Positions 1-8,942 of a stretch of 64,000 bases of DNA are shown here, one piece after another. The translations under genes were made by a program, and so were the position numbers. Source of the stretch: Profundicola sp048268105 (lineage in GTDB: Bacteria > Bacteroidota > Bacteroidia > Flavobacteriales > Weeksellaceae); contig JBLWWH010000001.1 of NCBI GenBank assembly GCA_048268105.1, positions 124,001 through 188,000 of the forward strand, given 5' to 3'. The notes beneath the pieces were generated by a model. It ran no database searches, was not told where the DNA came from, and saw only the letters and a program-made list of their open reading frames with translations. The stretch's first letter is position 1. The number at the start of each line of letters is the position of its first letter.

Positions 1-206
1 ATTCTGTATTGCATGAAATTTATTTTTTAAATTTTGAAGGTTTAAAGATAAGGTTTTTAGAAATGTATAGAAAATGATATAAATTAGATATTGTCACCTA
101 AAAATCAATCTCATTGAATTTTTAAAAACTTTGTTTAAATCAACTTAAAACAAGTAAACCCAAAACTACAAGCCTCTAAGTTATTAACTACTATACATAA
201 TTTCCC

Positions 207-214
207 TACTTTTG
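207..214 (+). promoter_or_regulatory. Bacteroidota -7 promoter element for rseP
   Basis: TACTTTTG fits the TAnnTTTG consensus of the Bacteroidota housekeeping sigma factor and lies 28 bp before the rseP ATG. A clear TTG box at -33 was not seen. The preceding 200 bp are AT-rich and hold no gene that I can support. Confidence 0.55.
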
Positions 215-242
215 CACCCAAATAATTAAAATTTAATCCGAA

Positions 243-1553
243 ATGGAGATATTAATAAAAGCAGCTCAAATGATTTTGATATTGTCAATCATCGTGGTTT
301 TACACGAGGGAGGACATTATGCAGCTGCAAAATTCTTTAAAACTAAGGTAGAGCGTTTCTTCTTATTTTTTGATGTTAAGTTCGCTTTGTTCAAGAAACA
401 AATTGGAGAAACAGTTTACGGTATTGGTTGGCTTCCACTAGGTGGTTATGTGAAAATCGCTGGAATGATCGACGAAAGTATGGATACAGAGCAGTTGAAA
501 CAACCGGCTCAACCCTGGGAATTCCGTTCAAAACCAGCTTGGCAAAGGTTAATCATTATGTTAGCGGGTATTATTGTTAATTTACTTTTGGCCATGATTA
601 TTTTTGGTGTGATGAGCTACACCAACGGCGAGCAATATGTAAATGTTAATAAATTAAACAACGGAATCGTTGTTGATTCTGCTCAGTCAGCGATGGGATT
701 AAAGCCCGGAGATGTTCCTGTGGGAGTGAATGGGGTGAACTATGTTAAGCTAAATGACATTAGCAAACGTGCCTTGATAGACGGAGGGGAATTAAATGTA
801 AAGCGAAATGGTGAAACAGTTAATTTACCTATCAACGAAGATGCTTTGGTAAGTATGTTAGAGCATAAAGGTGGATTTTTCGCACCCAATGTTGCGATTA
901 AAATTGATACCGTATTTAGTGTTGCTGCAGAGGCAGGATTACAGAAAGGAGATAAAATTTTAGCTTTAAATAATGAGCCTATTAATGGTTGGAAAAGATT
1001 AACTGGAACTATTGCATCTAGCGCCAACTCTGATCTTAATTTTAAGATAAAAAGAAACGGTGAAACCAAAGAAATTGTAGTACATGTACCAGAAGAAGCT
1101 AAGATAGGTATAGGGCCTTCTTTTGATTTATCAGAAGTTGTAGATGTTCAAGAGTTTGGATTGATTGAATCTATTTCTAGAGGAGTTAAATTAACTTTTT
1201 CTACTATTACCGACCAAGTACAGTCATTTAGTGTTCTTTGGAAACTAAAAGGAAAAGCGACTAAATATGTTTCTGGACCTATTGGTATCGCAGATCAATT
1301 GCCACCCGTTTGGGATTGGGGATTCTTTTGGTCATTCACAGCTTTATTATCAGCTTGGTTGGCATTCGTTAATTTACTACCTATTCCGGGTCTAGATGGT
1401 GGACATGCTATGTTTACGCTATATGAAATGGTTACCGGACACAAACCTGGCGACAAATTTATGGAAGTAATGCAAGTTATTGGTTTTGTGTTCTTAATGG
1501 CCTTGATGGTGTTTATTTTTGGAAACGATATTGTGAACTTGATTTACAATTAA
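243..1553 (+). CDS. rseP: RseP-type site-2 zinc protease
   Basis: Intramembrane metalloprotease of the RseP/YaeL family, which cuts transmembrane segments such as those of anti-sigma factors. The zinc motif HEGGH is at residues 21-25 in the first membrane helix and the second catalytic block LDGGH is at about 384-388 near the last helices. Between them lie a second helix (about 105-125) and a PDZ-like region (about 135-290). The length of 436 residues is usual for Bacteroidota RseP. The ATG at 243 places the HExxH helix at the N-terminus as the family requires. It stands alone, with its own promoter element and a strong terminator hairpin behind it. The family call is secure; the substrate is not visible. 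Confidence 0.96.
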   Translation: MEILIKAAQMILILSIIVVLHEGGHYAAAKFFKTKVERFFLFFDVKFALFKKQIGETVYGIGWLPLGGYVKIAGMIDESMDTEQLKQPAQPWEFRSKPAWQRLIIMLAGIIVNLLLAMIIFGVMSYTNGEQYVNVNKLNNGIVVDSAQSAMGLKPGDVPVGVNGVNYVKLNDISKRALIDGGELNVKRNGETVNLPINEDALVSMLEHKGGFFAPNVAIKIDTVFSVAAEAGLQKGDKILALNNEPINGWKRLTGTIASSANSDLNFKIKRNGETKEIVVHVPEEAKIGIGPSFDLSEVVDVQEFGLIESISRGVKLTFSTITDQVQSFSVLWKLKGKATKYVSGPIGIADQLPPVWDWGFFWSFTALLSAWLAFVNLLPIPGLDGGHAMFTLYEMVTGHKPGDKFMEVMQVIGFVFLMALMVFIFGNDIVNLIYN

Positions 1554-1576
1554 GCAATCAAAAATAATTTTTTTAA

Positions 1577-1622
1577 AGAATGACTTTAACTAATTTTTAT
1601 CTTGGTTAAAGTCATTTTTTTT
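1577..1622 (+). terminator. Rho-independent terminator after rseP
   Basis: Inverted arms AATGACTTTAAC (1579-1590) and GTTAAAGTCATT (1605-1616) form a perfect 12-bp stem with a 14-nt loop, followed by a T-run. It separates rseP from the nicotinamidase gene. Confidence 0.85.
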
Positions 1623-1639
1623 GTTTCAAATTGGGATTA

Positions 1640-1670
1640 TTGGTTTTGACTTCATTTATGAATATCTTTG
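1640..1670 (+). promoter_or_regulatory. Promoter of nicotinamidase gene
   Basis: TTG at 1640-1642 and TATCTTTG at 1663-1670 are 20 bp apart, the normal spacing of the -33 and -7 boxes. The -7 box lies downstream of the upstream in-frame start at 1631, so translation must begin at 1694. Confidence 0.7.
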
Positions 1671-1693
1671 ATCGTCACCAAAAACAATTAAAA

Positions 1694-2293
1694 ATGAATA
1701 AAACAGCACTTCTAGTAATCGATGTTCAAAATGACTTTTTACCGGGCGGCAGCCTAGCTGTAGTTGATGGGGATAAAGTGATTCCGGTTATTAATAAATT
1801 AATTCCACAGTATGATTTGGTGGTTGCAACACAAGATTGGCATCCTGCTAATCATAAAAGTTTTGCTTCTCAACACGAAGGAAAAAAAGTGTTCGAGGAA
1901 ACAGAATTAAACGGAATGACACAACGATTATGGCCAGATCACTGTGTGCAAGGCACTTTTGGAGGAGAGTTCCATAAAGATTTAGAATTGAATACCGCAG
2001 AAGCTGTTTTTAGAAAAGGTATGGATCCTGAAATTGATAGCTATAGTGGTTTTTATGATAATGGACATTTAAAATCTACAGGTTTAGCAGGATATTTTAA
2101 AGAAAAAGGTGTTGAGGAAATTCATTTTTGTGGAATCGCAGCCGATTATTGTGTCTACTTTTCAATCAAAGATGCACTATCAGAAGGCTTTAAAACTGTC
2201 TTAATAGAGGAAGCTACCAAACCTATTGACGCAGAGAGTTTTGAAAAGCAAAAGATAGAACTTAAAAAATTAGATGATTTTAAATTGGTTTAA
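1694..2293 (+). CDS. pncA: Nicotinamidase (PncA family isochorismatase fold)
   Basis: Hydrolyses nicotinamide to nicotinate and ammonia in the NAD salvage pathway. The catalytic triad is visible at D10 (VIDVQNDF), K108 (FRKG) and C153 (AADYC), matching the spacing of E. coli PncA. The metal ligands are probably D48, H50 and H83. I take the ATG at 1694 (199 residues). The longer frame from 1631 adds 21 residues of non-conserved sequence and would start upstream of the -7 promoter box. It is a single-gene unit bounded by the rseP terminator and a hairpin at 2304-2334. Confidence 0.95.
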   Translation: MNKTALLVIDVQNDFLPGGSLAVVDGDKVIPVINKLIPQYDLVVATQDWHPANHKSFASQHEGKKVFEETELNGMTQRLWPDHCVQGTFGGEFHKDLELNTAEAVFRKGMDPEIDSYSGFYDNGHLKSTGLAGYFKEKGVEEIHFCGIAADYCVYFSIKDALSEGFKTVLIEEATKPIDAESFEKQKIELKKLDDFKLV

Positions 2294-2303
2294 GTGTTAT
2301 GTG

Positions 2304-2334
2304 AAATGTTAAAAAGATAGTACTTTTAACATTT
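2304..2334 (+). terminator. Hairpin between pncA and DUF4199 gene
   Basis: Perfect 11-bp arms AAATGTTAAAA and TTTTAACATTT surround a 9-nt loop. It has only a weak T-run and ends 11 bp before the next ATG. It may be a weak terminator or a leader structure of the downstream gene. Confidence 0.45.
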
Positions 2335-2345
2335 TAGAAAAAAAT

Positions 2346-2858
2346 ATGAAGAAATACTTTACGAAGTACGAATTTCGTTGGTCACTTATAACGTTATTGC
2401 TATCTCTCTTGTGGACAGCTTTTGAATATGAGATGGGATGGCATGATAGAAACTTTAAGACCCACCGATATTTAACTTTTCTATTTTTAATTCCTTTAAC
2501 ATTGAGCTATCTTCTATTCTTATTAGACAAAAGAGCTCATAGATTCAAAAAGCGATTTAAGTTTAAACATGCCTTTAACTCGGCGATGGGTTTAACGATT
2601 TTAATTGCGTTATTTACGATACCAACACAGTTTTTAATTCACTATTATATATCTCCCGATTACCTAGAAACGGCAAGAAACTATTCTATCACACAAGGAG
2701 AAATGACAGAAATTCAAGCGCGAGATATTTATACCATCAAAAACTATGTTATCCTATTCCCGCTTCTATACTTGGCGTATGGAATATTCTTATCGATTAT
2801 TTTAGGTTCTATACTTAAGAGAGATACCAGGAGTACTAAATCAAGAGCCAAACGTTAA
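2346..2858 (+). CDS. DUF4199 family membrane protein
   Basis: A 170-residue integral membrane protein with four likely helices at about 13-30, 43-61, 80-100 and 131-155. The pattern of an early WxxFEYxxGxHD block, a LDKR loop and a mid-protein YISPDYLE block fits the DUF4199 family, which is common in Bacteroidota and has no known function. Its stop codon touches the stop codon of the convergent dtd gene with no base between them. Confidence 0.75.
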   Translation: MKKYFTKYEFRWSLITLLLSLLWTAFEYEMGWHDRNFKTHRYLTFLFLIPLTLSYLLFLLDKRAHRFKKRFKFKHAFNSAMGLTILIALFTIPTQFLIHYYISPDYLETARNYSITQGEMTEIQARDIYTIKNYVILFPLLYLAYGIFLSIILGSILKRDTRSTKSRAKR

Positions 2859-3314
2859 TTATAAATCTCTCAGCTTAGAGTCCAAAATAATAGTTACAGG
2901 ACCATCGTTTAATAAAGTCACTTTCATATCAGCTCCAAACTCACCTTTTTGAACCTTTTTACCTAAAGCAATTTCGCTTTCCTTAAGGATTTTCTCATAA
3001 TATGGTATAGCAACATCAGGCTTAGCTGCACGAATATAAGAAGGGCGATTTCCCTTTTTGCAATTAGCGTGAAGCGTAAATTGACTAACGATTAATATTT
3101 CGCCATCAATATCCTTTACGGATTTATTCATCACATCATTTTCATCATTAAAAACGCGTAATTGCGTGATTTTTTTAATCATCCAATCGAAGTCATCTTG
3201 ATCTTCGATTTCTTCAAAACCCACCAGGACAAGTAACCCCTGGTTGATTCCCCCTATGACTTCCCCTTCTACTTTTACCTCAGCGTTTTTAACTCTTTGA
3301 ATAATCGTCCTCAT
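2859..3314 (-). CDS. dtd: D-aminoacyl-tRNA deacylase
   Basis: Removes D-amino acids (and glycine from tRNA-Ala) from mischarged tRNAs in the cytoplasm. The signature SQFTL block and the C-terminal NDGPVT block holding the Gly-cisPro dipeptide are both present. The N-terminus MRTIIQRV is typical and the 151-residue length is that of the family. Its first 26 bp overlap the end of rsgA, so it is the last gene of an aroF-rsgA-dtd operon on the minus strand. Confidence 0.96.
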   Translation of the reverse strand: MRTIIQRVKNAEVKVEGEVIGGINQGLLVLVGFEEIEDQDDFDWMIKKITQLRVFNDENDVMNKSVKDIDGEILIVSQFTLHANCKKGNRPSYIRAAKPDVAIPYYEKILKESEIALGKKVQKGEFGADMKVTLLNDGPVTIILDSKLRDL

Positions 3315-4218
3315 TAATTTCTTCTAAAAATGTTAGATAACTTTCATATCTACTTCCGGCTATTTCGCCTTCTTCTACAGCTTTTCTCACAGCGCATTTG
3401 GGTTCTAATAAGTGATTGCAATTATGAAATCTACAATCTCCTTTCAAGGCGAAAATCTCGGGAAAATAATCCTGCATTTCATCCTTTTCTATTTCTACCA
3501 AACCAAACTCCTTAATTCCAGGCGTATCGATAACATATCCACCAAATGGCCACTCATACATCTGTGCAAAGGTGGTGGTATGCTTTCCTTTATGATTAAA
3601 ACCAGAAACAACTTTTGTTTTAAGATCCAGACCTGGCGAAAGTGCATTTACCAACGTAGATTTTCCAACCCCTGAATGTCCAGCTACTAAACTAATTTTT
3701 CCTTTTAATTTAGCTTTTAACTCATCTAGTCCATCACCTCTCAAAGCTGAAACCGTCATCGTATCATAACCTATATCTTCATAAGTAAACTGCATTTCCC
3801 TATGAATCTCGATTTCTTCTTCTCGCCATTCATCCACCTTGTTAAATACCATCATCACAGGTATTTGATAAGCTTCGCAAGTCACCAAAAATCTATCTAT
3901 AAAACCAGTGGAAGTGCGAGGGTTGGCAATTGTAATAATCAAAAAAGCTAAATCGATGTTTGAAGCAATGATATGCGTTCGTTTAGACAAATTCACCGAA
4001 CGACGAATGATGTAATTATTTCTTGGATATATATTCGTAATCAAGGCCAAATCATCACTATCTAACTCAAAATCAACATAATCACCCACCGCCAAAGGAT
4101 TGGTGTGAGATATTTGATCTAACCTGAATTTACCTCGAATGCGGGCTTCGTAGTCCTTTCCGTCTTCACTCCTAACGACATACCAACTGCCAGTTGATTT
4201 GGTGACTAGACCTTTCAT
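3289..4218 (-). CDS. rsgA: Small ribosomal subunit biogenesis GTPase RsgA
   Basis: Circularly permuted GTPase that acts late in 30S maturation. The order seen is an N-terminal OB fold (about 1-70), then G4 NKVD, G5 SALRG, G1 GHSGVGKST, G3 DTPG, and a C-terminal zinc knuckle with the CRFHNC...H...C pattern. This permuted order defines the family. 309 residues is normal. The start codon overlaps the stop of the upstream DAHP synthase gene in an ATGA arrangement, and its 3' end overlaps dtd, so the three are translated from one message. Confidence 0.96.
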   Translation of the reverse strand: MKGLVTKSTGSWYVVRSEDGKDYEARIRGKFRLDQISHTNPLAVGDYVDFELDSDDLALITNIYPRNNYIIRRSVNLSKRTHIIASNIDLAFLIITIANPRTSTGFIDRFLVTCEAYQIPVMMVFNKVDEWREEEIEIHREMQFTYEDIGYDTMTVSALRGDGLDELKAKLKGKISLVAGHSGVGKSTLVNALSPGLDLKTKVVSGFNHKGKHTTTFAQMYEWPFGGYVIDTPGIKEFGLVEIEKDEMQDYFPEIFALKGDCRFHNCNHLLEPKCAVRKAVEEGEIAGSRYESYLTFLEEINEDDYSKS

Positions 4219-5288
4219 ATGCTTGTATTTTCTGCCATAATGGTGTTTTGAATTTTAATCGATTCTTGATGAATAGCTGACATAAAATCATGAACAAACT
4301 CTTCTGAAAGACCTTGCTCCAAGGCTAATTCAATCATACAATCTCGCAAGTTATTCCATCTTTTGGGTTGATAAACTGTTATATTATGTTCTTTTTTTAA
4401 CTCTCCAATCTCTTTAGCTACTTTCATCCTTTCTGAAAGTAATTCTAGAACAGCTCTGTCTTTGTCATCAATTTGATTCCTCAACCTTTCTAAAGTCAAA
4501 TGATAGTCAAGATTTTCCTGATCTTGAGAACGAATTTTTAAATTCTCAATGATACTTTTTAATTTCTCAGGCTTCACTTGTTGTGCTGCATCGCTCCAAG
4601 CTTCATCTGGCGTATGATGTGTTTCAACCATTAACCCATCAAACCCGAAATTAAAAGATTTTTGAGCAACTTCTTCTACTAAATTTCTATCTCCTGCAAT
4701 ATGCGAAGGGTCGCAAAGCAATGGAATCTCTGGGTATTTATTTTTAAAATCTAAAGCAATTTGCCATTGGGGCTGATTTCGATATCTATCTTTTTTATAG
4801 GTAGAAAACCCACGATGAATAGCACCCAATTTAGTAATTCCCTGTCCATTTAATCTTTCTAAAGCTCCAATCCATAAATCAAGGTCTGGATTGACAGGAT
4901 TTTTAACCAAAACAATTTTATCAGATCCTTTTAAGGCTTCTGCAATTTCTTGCACCTGAAAAGGATTCACTGTAGTTCTAGCACCAATCCAAAGAATATC
5001 TACGTCGTATTCCAAGGCTAATTTAGCATGATTTGCATTGGCTATTTCGGTCGTGATTTTAAACCCATATTCTTCTTTCACCTTTTTTAGCCAATTCAAA
5101 CCTATAGCGCCAACACCTTCAAATGAATTGGGCTTGGTTCTAGGCTTCCAAATTCCAGCTCTAAATATCTTAACTTGGGAAGGTAATTCAGATGCGATTC
5201 TAAGCATTTGCTCTTCACTCTCTGCGCTACATGGCCCTGCTATGAACAAGGGTTCCTTAAAATCGTCTATCCAATTTGTTATGTTCAT
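4215..5288 (-). CDS. Bifunctional DAHP synthase / chorismate mutase
   Basis: First enzyme of the shikimate pathway fused to chorismate mutase, the entry step to phenylalanine and tyrosine. Residues about 1-260 form a type I-beta DAHP synthase barrel with the IAGPCSAES and DPSHIAGDR blocks. Residues about 265-350 form an AroQ-class mutase helix bundle with the R-x2-ID-x2-D-x4-LL-x-ER-x5-IG pattern. In this fusion, common in Bacteroidota, the mutase part probably serves as an allosteric sensor as well as an enzyme. It leads the operon with rsgA and dtd. A TAAATTTA sequence 6 bp before the ATG is a one-mismatch -7 element. Confidence 0.93.
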   Translation of the reverse strand: MNITNWIDDFKEPLFIAGPCSAESEEQMLRIASELPSQVKIFRAGIWKPRTKPNSFEGVGAIGLNWLKKVKEEYGFKITTEIANANHAKLALEYDVDILWIGARTTVNPFQVQEIAEALKGSDKIVLVKNPVNPDLDLWIGALERLNGQGITKLGAIHRGFSTYKKDRYRNQPQWQIALDFKNKYPEIPLLCDPSHIAGDRNLVEEVAQKSFNFGFDGLMVETHHTPDEAWSDAAQQVKPEKLKSIIENLKIRSQDQENLDYHLTLERLRNQIDDKDRAVLELLSERMKVAKEIGELKKEHNITVYQPKRWNNLRDCMIELALEQGLSEEFVHDFMSAIHQESIKIQNTIMAENTSI

Positions 5289-5381
5289 TTTGTAAATTTA
5301 AACATTATTCGTTATAATTTTTAAAACCAGCTTTTTTTCAATAAAATCATTTCTACTTCTACTAGCTACCGTGAAGCTTTA

Positions 5382-5410
5382 TTGCTTCTCGTTTATTTCC
5401 GTTAATTTTG
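5382..5410 (+). promoter_or_regulatory. Promoter of nth-hemW-murI
   Basis: TTG at 5382-5384 and TAATTTTG at 5403-5410 with an 18-bp spacer fit the -33/-7 consensus. The nth ATG follows 47 bp downstream. Confidence 0.65.
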
Positions 5411-5457
5411 CCACTATTGATAGCATTTAATTCCTATTGTATTAAAACTAATCATTC

Positions 5458-6105
5458 ATGACAAAAGCCGAAAAAGTTCAATTTATCATCGACTCTCTTC
5501 AAGAGTTATACCCAAATCCTAAACCTGCATTAGATCATAAAGACCCTTACACATTATTGGTAGCGGTGGCTTTATCTGCACAAACAACGGATAAAAAGGT
5601 AAATGAAGTAACACCGGGATTATTTGCTGTGGCTGATTCGCCTTCCAAAATGGCTAAATTAAGTATTGACCATATTAAGGAATTAATTACCGGCATTGGA
5701 CTTAATAATTCTAAATCTAAAAATTTACATTTAATGGCCAGTCAACTGATGGATAGACATCAAGGAATTGTGCCAGATAATTTTGAAGATTTGGAAGCCC
5801 TAGCTGGTGTGGGACATAAAACAGCATCTGTTGTCATGGCACAAGCTTTTGGAATTCCTGCTTTTCCAGTGGACACGCATATTCACAGGTTGATGTGGCG
5901 TTGGAATTTGAGCAATGGAAAAAATGTAGAACAAACCGAAAAAGATGCTAAAAGACTCTTCCCTAGAGAGATTTGGAATGATTTACACTTACAAATCATT
6001 TACTACGGAAGAGAATATTCTCCAGCGCGAGGTCTCGATATTCAAAAAGACTTTATCACTAGAAAAATCGGACGAACAAGCTTTTTAAAAACCTTGATTA
6101 AATAA
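5458..6105 (+). CDS. nth: Endonuclease III without an Fe-S cluster
   Basis: DNA glycosylase/AP lyase of base-excision repair that removes oxidised pyrimidines. The helix-hairpin-helix LAGVGHKTASV carries K121 and the catalytic aspartate is D139 (PVDTH), aligned with K120 and D138 of E. coli Nth. The C-terminus lacks the four-cysteine [4Fe-4S] loop, and the protein has no cysteine at all. Its 215 residues still reach the usual length, so this is a cluster-free variant and not a truncation. The stop codon shares one base with the hemW start (TAATG). Confidence 0.94.
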   Translation: MTKAEKVQFIIDSLQELYPNPKPALDHKDPYTLLVAVALSAQTTDKKVNEVTPGLFAVADSPSKMAKLSIDHIKELITGIGLNNSKSKNLHLMASQLMDRHQGIVPDNFEDLEALAGVGHKTASVVMAQAFGIPAFPVDTHIHRLMWRWNLSNGKNVEQTEKDAKRLFPREIWNDLHLQIIYYGREYSPARGLDIQKDFITRKIGRTSFLKTLIK

Positions 6106-7226
6106 TGCATTTATACCTCCACATTCCTTTCTGTAAACAAAAATGCAGTTATTGTAATTTTCATTTTTCAACTTCTTTCAAGCAAAAAGCCGAAATGGTG
6201 GATGCGATATGTAAAGAATTAAAGTTGCGTCAACATGAAATAAAACTGCCCTTAGAAAGCATTTACTTAGGTGGCGGGACTCCTTCGGTTTTGAACGCCA
6301 GTGAGTTTTATCAAATATTTCATCAGATTGAAACTTTATTTGAAATTGCACCCCATGCAGAAATCACTTTAGAAGCTAATCCAGATGACTTAAATGCCAA
6401 TAAAGTCAGAGAAATTAGACAATCTCCCATCAATCGATTGAGTATGGGTGTTCAATCTTTTTTTGATGAAGATTTAAAATTAATGAATCGCGCCCACACT
6501 GCTCAAGAAGCCGATGCAAGCATTAAAAGATCTCAAGACGCCGGTATCGAAAACATCTCAATTGACTTGATTTATGGTTCTCCCACAACAACGAATGAAA
6601 TGTGGAAGCAAAACCTGAAAAGAGCCATAGATTTAAAAGTGCCACATGTTTCGTCTTACGCACTTACCATCGAACCTAAAACTATTATTCAACACCAGAT
6701 TAATAAAGGTATTATAACCGATGTTGACGATGAAAAACAACAGTATCAATTTCAAATGATGGTGGAGACTTTGACTTCTCATGGTTTTGACCATTACGAA
6801 ATTTCAAACTTTGGAAAACCTGACTTTTACTCCCAACACAACACATCTTATTGGTTAGGAAAATTATATACGGGAGTGGGTCCTTCTGCACACGGCTACA
6901 ATGGCAAAGAACGCTATTGGAATATTGCGAATAACTCAAAATACATTCATTCCATTCAGCAAAATAAATTAAACCAAGTTAAGGAAGTCTTGAGCGCAAA
7001 TGACATTCTTAATGAATTAACCATGATTGGCCTTAGAACGCTGTATGGCATTGATTTAAAACATTTAAAAAATCAAATTCCCGAAGACTTATTTGCGGAA
7101 TGGCAAGAGAATGCCAAACCATATATTGAAGAAGGAAAGCTTTTATTAAAGGAAAATAAACTCTATTTAAATCCAGAGTTTAGATTTTTTGCAGATGGTA
7201 TCGCGTCTGATTTGTTTATTGTTTAG
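6105..7226 (+). CDS. hemW: Radical SAM protein HemW (haem chaperone)
   Basis: HemN-like radical SAM protein of the HemW branch, regarded as a haem-binding chaperone that delivers haem to respiratory enzymes. The CX3CX2C cluster motif is at C10, C14 and C17, followed by the GGGTPS SAM-binding block and a C-terminal HemN domain from about 290. The fourth cysteine typical of true HemN oxidases (CxC at the motif) is absent, which supports HemW. 373 residues. It starts on the last base of the nth stop, so translation is coupled. Confidence 0.92.
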   Translation: MHLYLHIPFCKQKCSYCNFHFSTSFKQKAEMVDAICKELKLRQHEIKLPLESIYLGGGTPSVLNASEFYQIFHQIETLFEIAPHAEITLEANPDDLNANKVREIRQSPINRLSMGVQSFFDEDLKLMNRAHTAQEADASIKRSQDAGIENISIDLIYGSPTTTNEMWKQNLKRAIDLKVPHVSSYALTIEPKTIIQHQINKGIITDVDDEKQQYQFQMMVETLTSHGFDHYEISNFGKPDFYSQHNTSYWLGKLYTGVGPSAHGYNGKERYWNIANNSKYIHSIQQNKLNQVKEVLSANDILNELTMIGLRTLYGIDLKHLKNQIPEDLFAEWQENAKPYIEEGKLLLKENKLYLNPEFRFFADGIASDLFIV

Positions 7227-7235
7227 ATTTGCATA

Positions 7236-8039
7236 ATGAGTGACGAAAGACCCATTGGAGTGTTTGATTCGGGTGTTGGTGGATTGACGATAGCCAAAGC
7301 TATCAAGAAAGTTTTACCACAGGAAAGTATTATCTATTTTGGTGATGCTAAGCATCTACCATATGGCAATAAATCCCCAGAAACCATTCAGACCTTTTCC
7401 AAAAATATTGCGCAATTCTTAATAGAACAGAATTGTAAAGTTATTGTGATGGCTTGCAATACGGCCTCTTCAAATGCTTTAAAAGAAATTAAAGCCATTG
7501 CAGAGCCCATGGGTGTACCTGTAATAGACGTGATTACACCGGTAGCAGAGAAAGTTGCGTATAGTTTTTATCAAAAAATTGGTGTGATTGCTACCAAAGC
7601 AACCGTAGATTCTGGTGTTTATAAAAAAGCCATCAGAAAATTCAACAAGCACATTAAGGTACAAGAGTTGGGTACGCCCTTATTTGTTCCTGTGATTGAA
7701 GAAGGTTTTGCCAACTCAGCGATTTCTAAGGCAGCTGTAGATAATTATATGTCTAATAAAAAGCTGAAAGATATCGATTCCATCATTTTAGGTTGCACGC
7801 ATTATCCTTTGATCCAAAAAGAGATTGAAGAGTATTTTGATGGGCGCGTACAAGTTGTTGACTCTCCTTTTATTGTAGCTCATTCGCTAAAGGATATTTT
7901 ATTTAAAAACGAAAGTTTAAGCCAAGAAAAAGAAGTTGTGTATAAATTCTATGTTTCAGATTTCACCAAGAATTTTCAAAAATTAGCGAGAAAATTCTTC
8001 GGCAGAAATATTCAACTAGAGTTGAAACAATTGCATTAA
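7236..8039 (+). CDS. murI: Glutamate racemase
   Basis: Makes D-glutamate for peptidoglycan. The two catalytic cysteines are C74 in ACNTASS and C187 in GCTHYPL, and the N-terminal FDSGVGGL block is intact. 267 residues is the normal size. It begins 9 bp after hemW and probably ends the nth-hemW-murI transcript. The convergent cysQ gene follows after a 19-bp gap. Confidence 0.97.
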   Translation: MSDERPIGVFDSGVGGLTIAKAIKKVLPQESIIYFGDAKHLPYGNKSPETIQTFSKNIAQFLIEQNCKVIVMACNTASSNALKEIKAIAEPMGVPVIDVITPVAEKVAYSFYQKIGVIATKATVDSGVYKKAIRKFNKHIKVQELGTPLFVPVIEEGFANSAISKAAVDNYMSNKKLKDIDSIILGCTHYPLIQKEIEEYFDGRVQVVDSPFIVAHSLKDILFKNESLSQEKEVVYKFYVSDFTKNFQKLARKFFGRNIQLELKQLH

Positions 8040-8058
8040 ATACTTTAATTCTTAAAAT

Positions 8059-8880
8059 TTACCATTTCATGGCATAGCCCTCTATGCGCATGTCTTCACG
8101 TTCATAATTTATCTCTTGATTCGTATTGGGTTGAAGAAGCTTTAATCCTGCGTATTTACAAATCGCATGCCCCCCCGCTACATCCCAAAAATTAAATCTC
8201 GTAAATCTTAAATATTCATTGGCTTTACGCTCTGCCATTAATCCTAATTTAATCGCCGAACCCATCGTCACCAATTCTAAATTTGGATATTTCTCTTTTA
8301 ATTTATTGATATGCGCTTCTATCTTTGGATGACGATGATAACGACTCGCCATAAACATCTGTTTATCCTGTAGAGGATGATTGGGTAAAGACTCAGAATT
8401 GGAAATTAAAAAATCTAAGAAATCTTCGTTTTCTAGGTATTTCTCTAGATTATTAAAACTAGATATAAATTTAAAAGACCCAATTCCTTCTGCTGCAAAA
8501 TAGAATAAATCCAATGCTGGAGCATACAAAACTCCTAGTTTAGAAGTGTTTTCATCTACTAAACCTACAGATACACAAAACTCATCGGTTTTGTCTACAA
8601 AATCGTGTGTTCCGTCGATGGGATCAATGCACCAATAGGCATTATTTTGGCGAAACTGATGGGTGTAATGTCCACTTTCCTCGCTGATGGCTGTTACCTT
8701 AGTTGGTAATAGATATTTCATCAGAATATCATTCGCAGCTAAATCTGCAGAAGTCACCGGAGAACCATCTTGTTTAATTTCAGTGTGATATTCTGTCTTA
8801 TATTGCCTCAAAACTTCTTTTCCTGCTAAGTAAGTTGCCCTGGTTGCAGTATCGAGTAATTGTTTAAAATCTAGCTTCAT
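8059..8880 (-). CDS. cysQ: 3'(2'),5'-bisphosphate nucleotidase CysQ
   Basis: Inositol-monophosphatase-fold enzyme that clears PAP, a by-product of sulfate assimilation, by removing a phosphate. The Mg-binding glutamate in SEESGH, the DPIDGTHDF motif and the late WDVAGGHAI block are all present in order. 273 residues, slightly longer than E. coli CysQ, with an inserted loop at about 140-170. A TAAATTTT sequence 27 bp upstream of the start is a possible weak -7 element. SuhB-type inositol phosphatase is the alternative; the early EESG and FVDKTDEF features favour CysQ. Confidence 0.88.
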   Translation of the reverse strand: MKLDFKQLLDTATRATYLAGKEVLRQYKTEYHTEIKQDGSPVTSADLAANDILMKYLLPTKVTAISEESGHYTHQFRQNNAYWCIDPIDGTHDFVDKTDEFCVSVGLVDENTSKLGVLYAPALDLFYFAAEGIGSFKFISSFNNLEKYLENEDFLDFLISNSESLPNHPLQDKQMFMASRYHRHPKIEAHINKLKEKYPNLELVTMGSAIKLGLMAERKANEYLRFTRFNFWDVAGGHAICKYAGLKLLQPNTNQEINYEREDMRIEGYAMKW

Positions 8881-8942
8881 ATTCTATCCTTTTCTATCCT
8901 TAAAATTTATGAAAGACAATGTAAGACTTTCTAATTGAAATA

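Noticed and set aside
1631..1693. Upstream in-frame start for the nicotinamidase
   Set aside because: The extra 21 residues are not typical and the -7 promoter box lies inside them, so the ATG at 1694 is the start.
5980..6105. Nth as a C-terminally truncated gene because the Fe-S loop is missing
   Set aside because: The protein has the usual length and a coherent C-terminus, and the stop is coupled to hemW; a variant, not a truncation.
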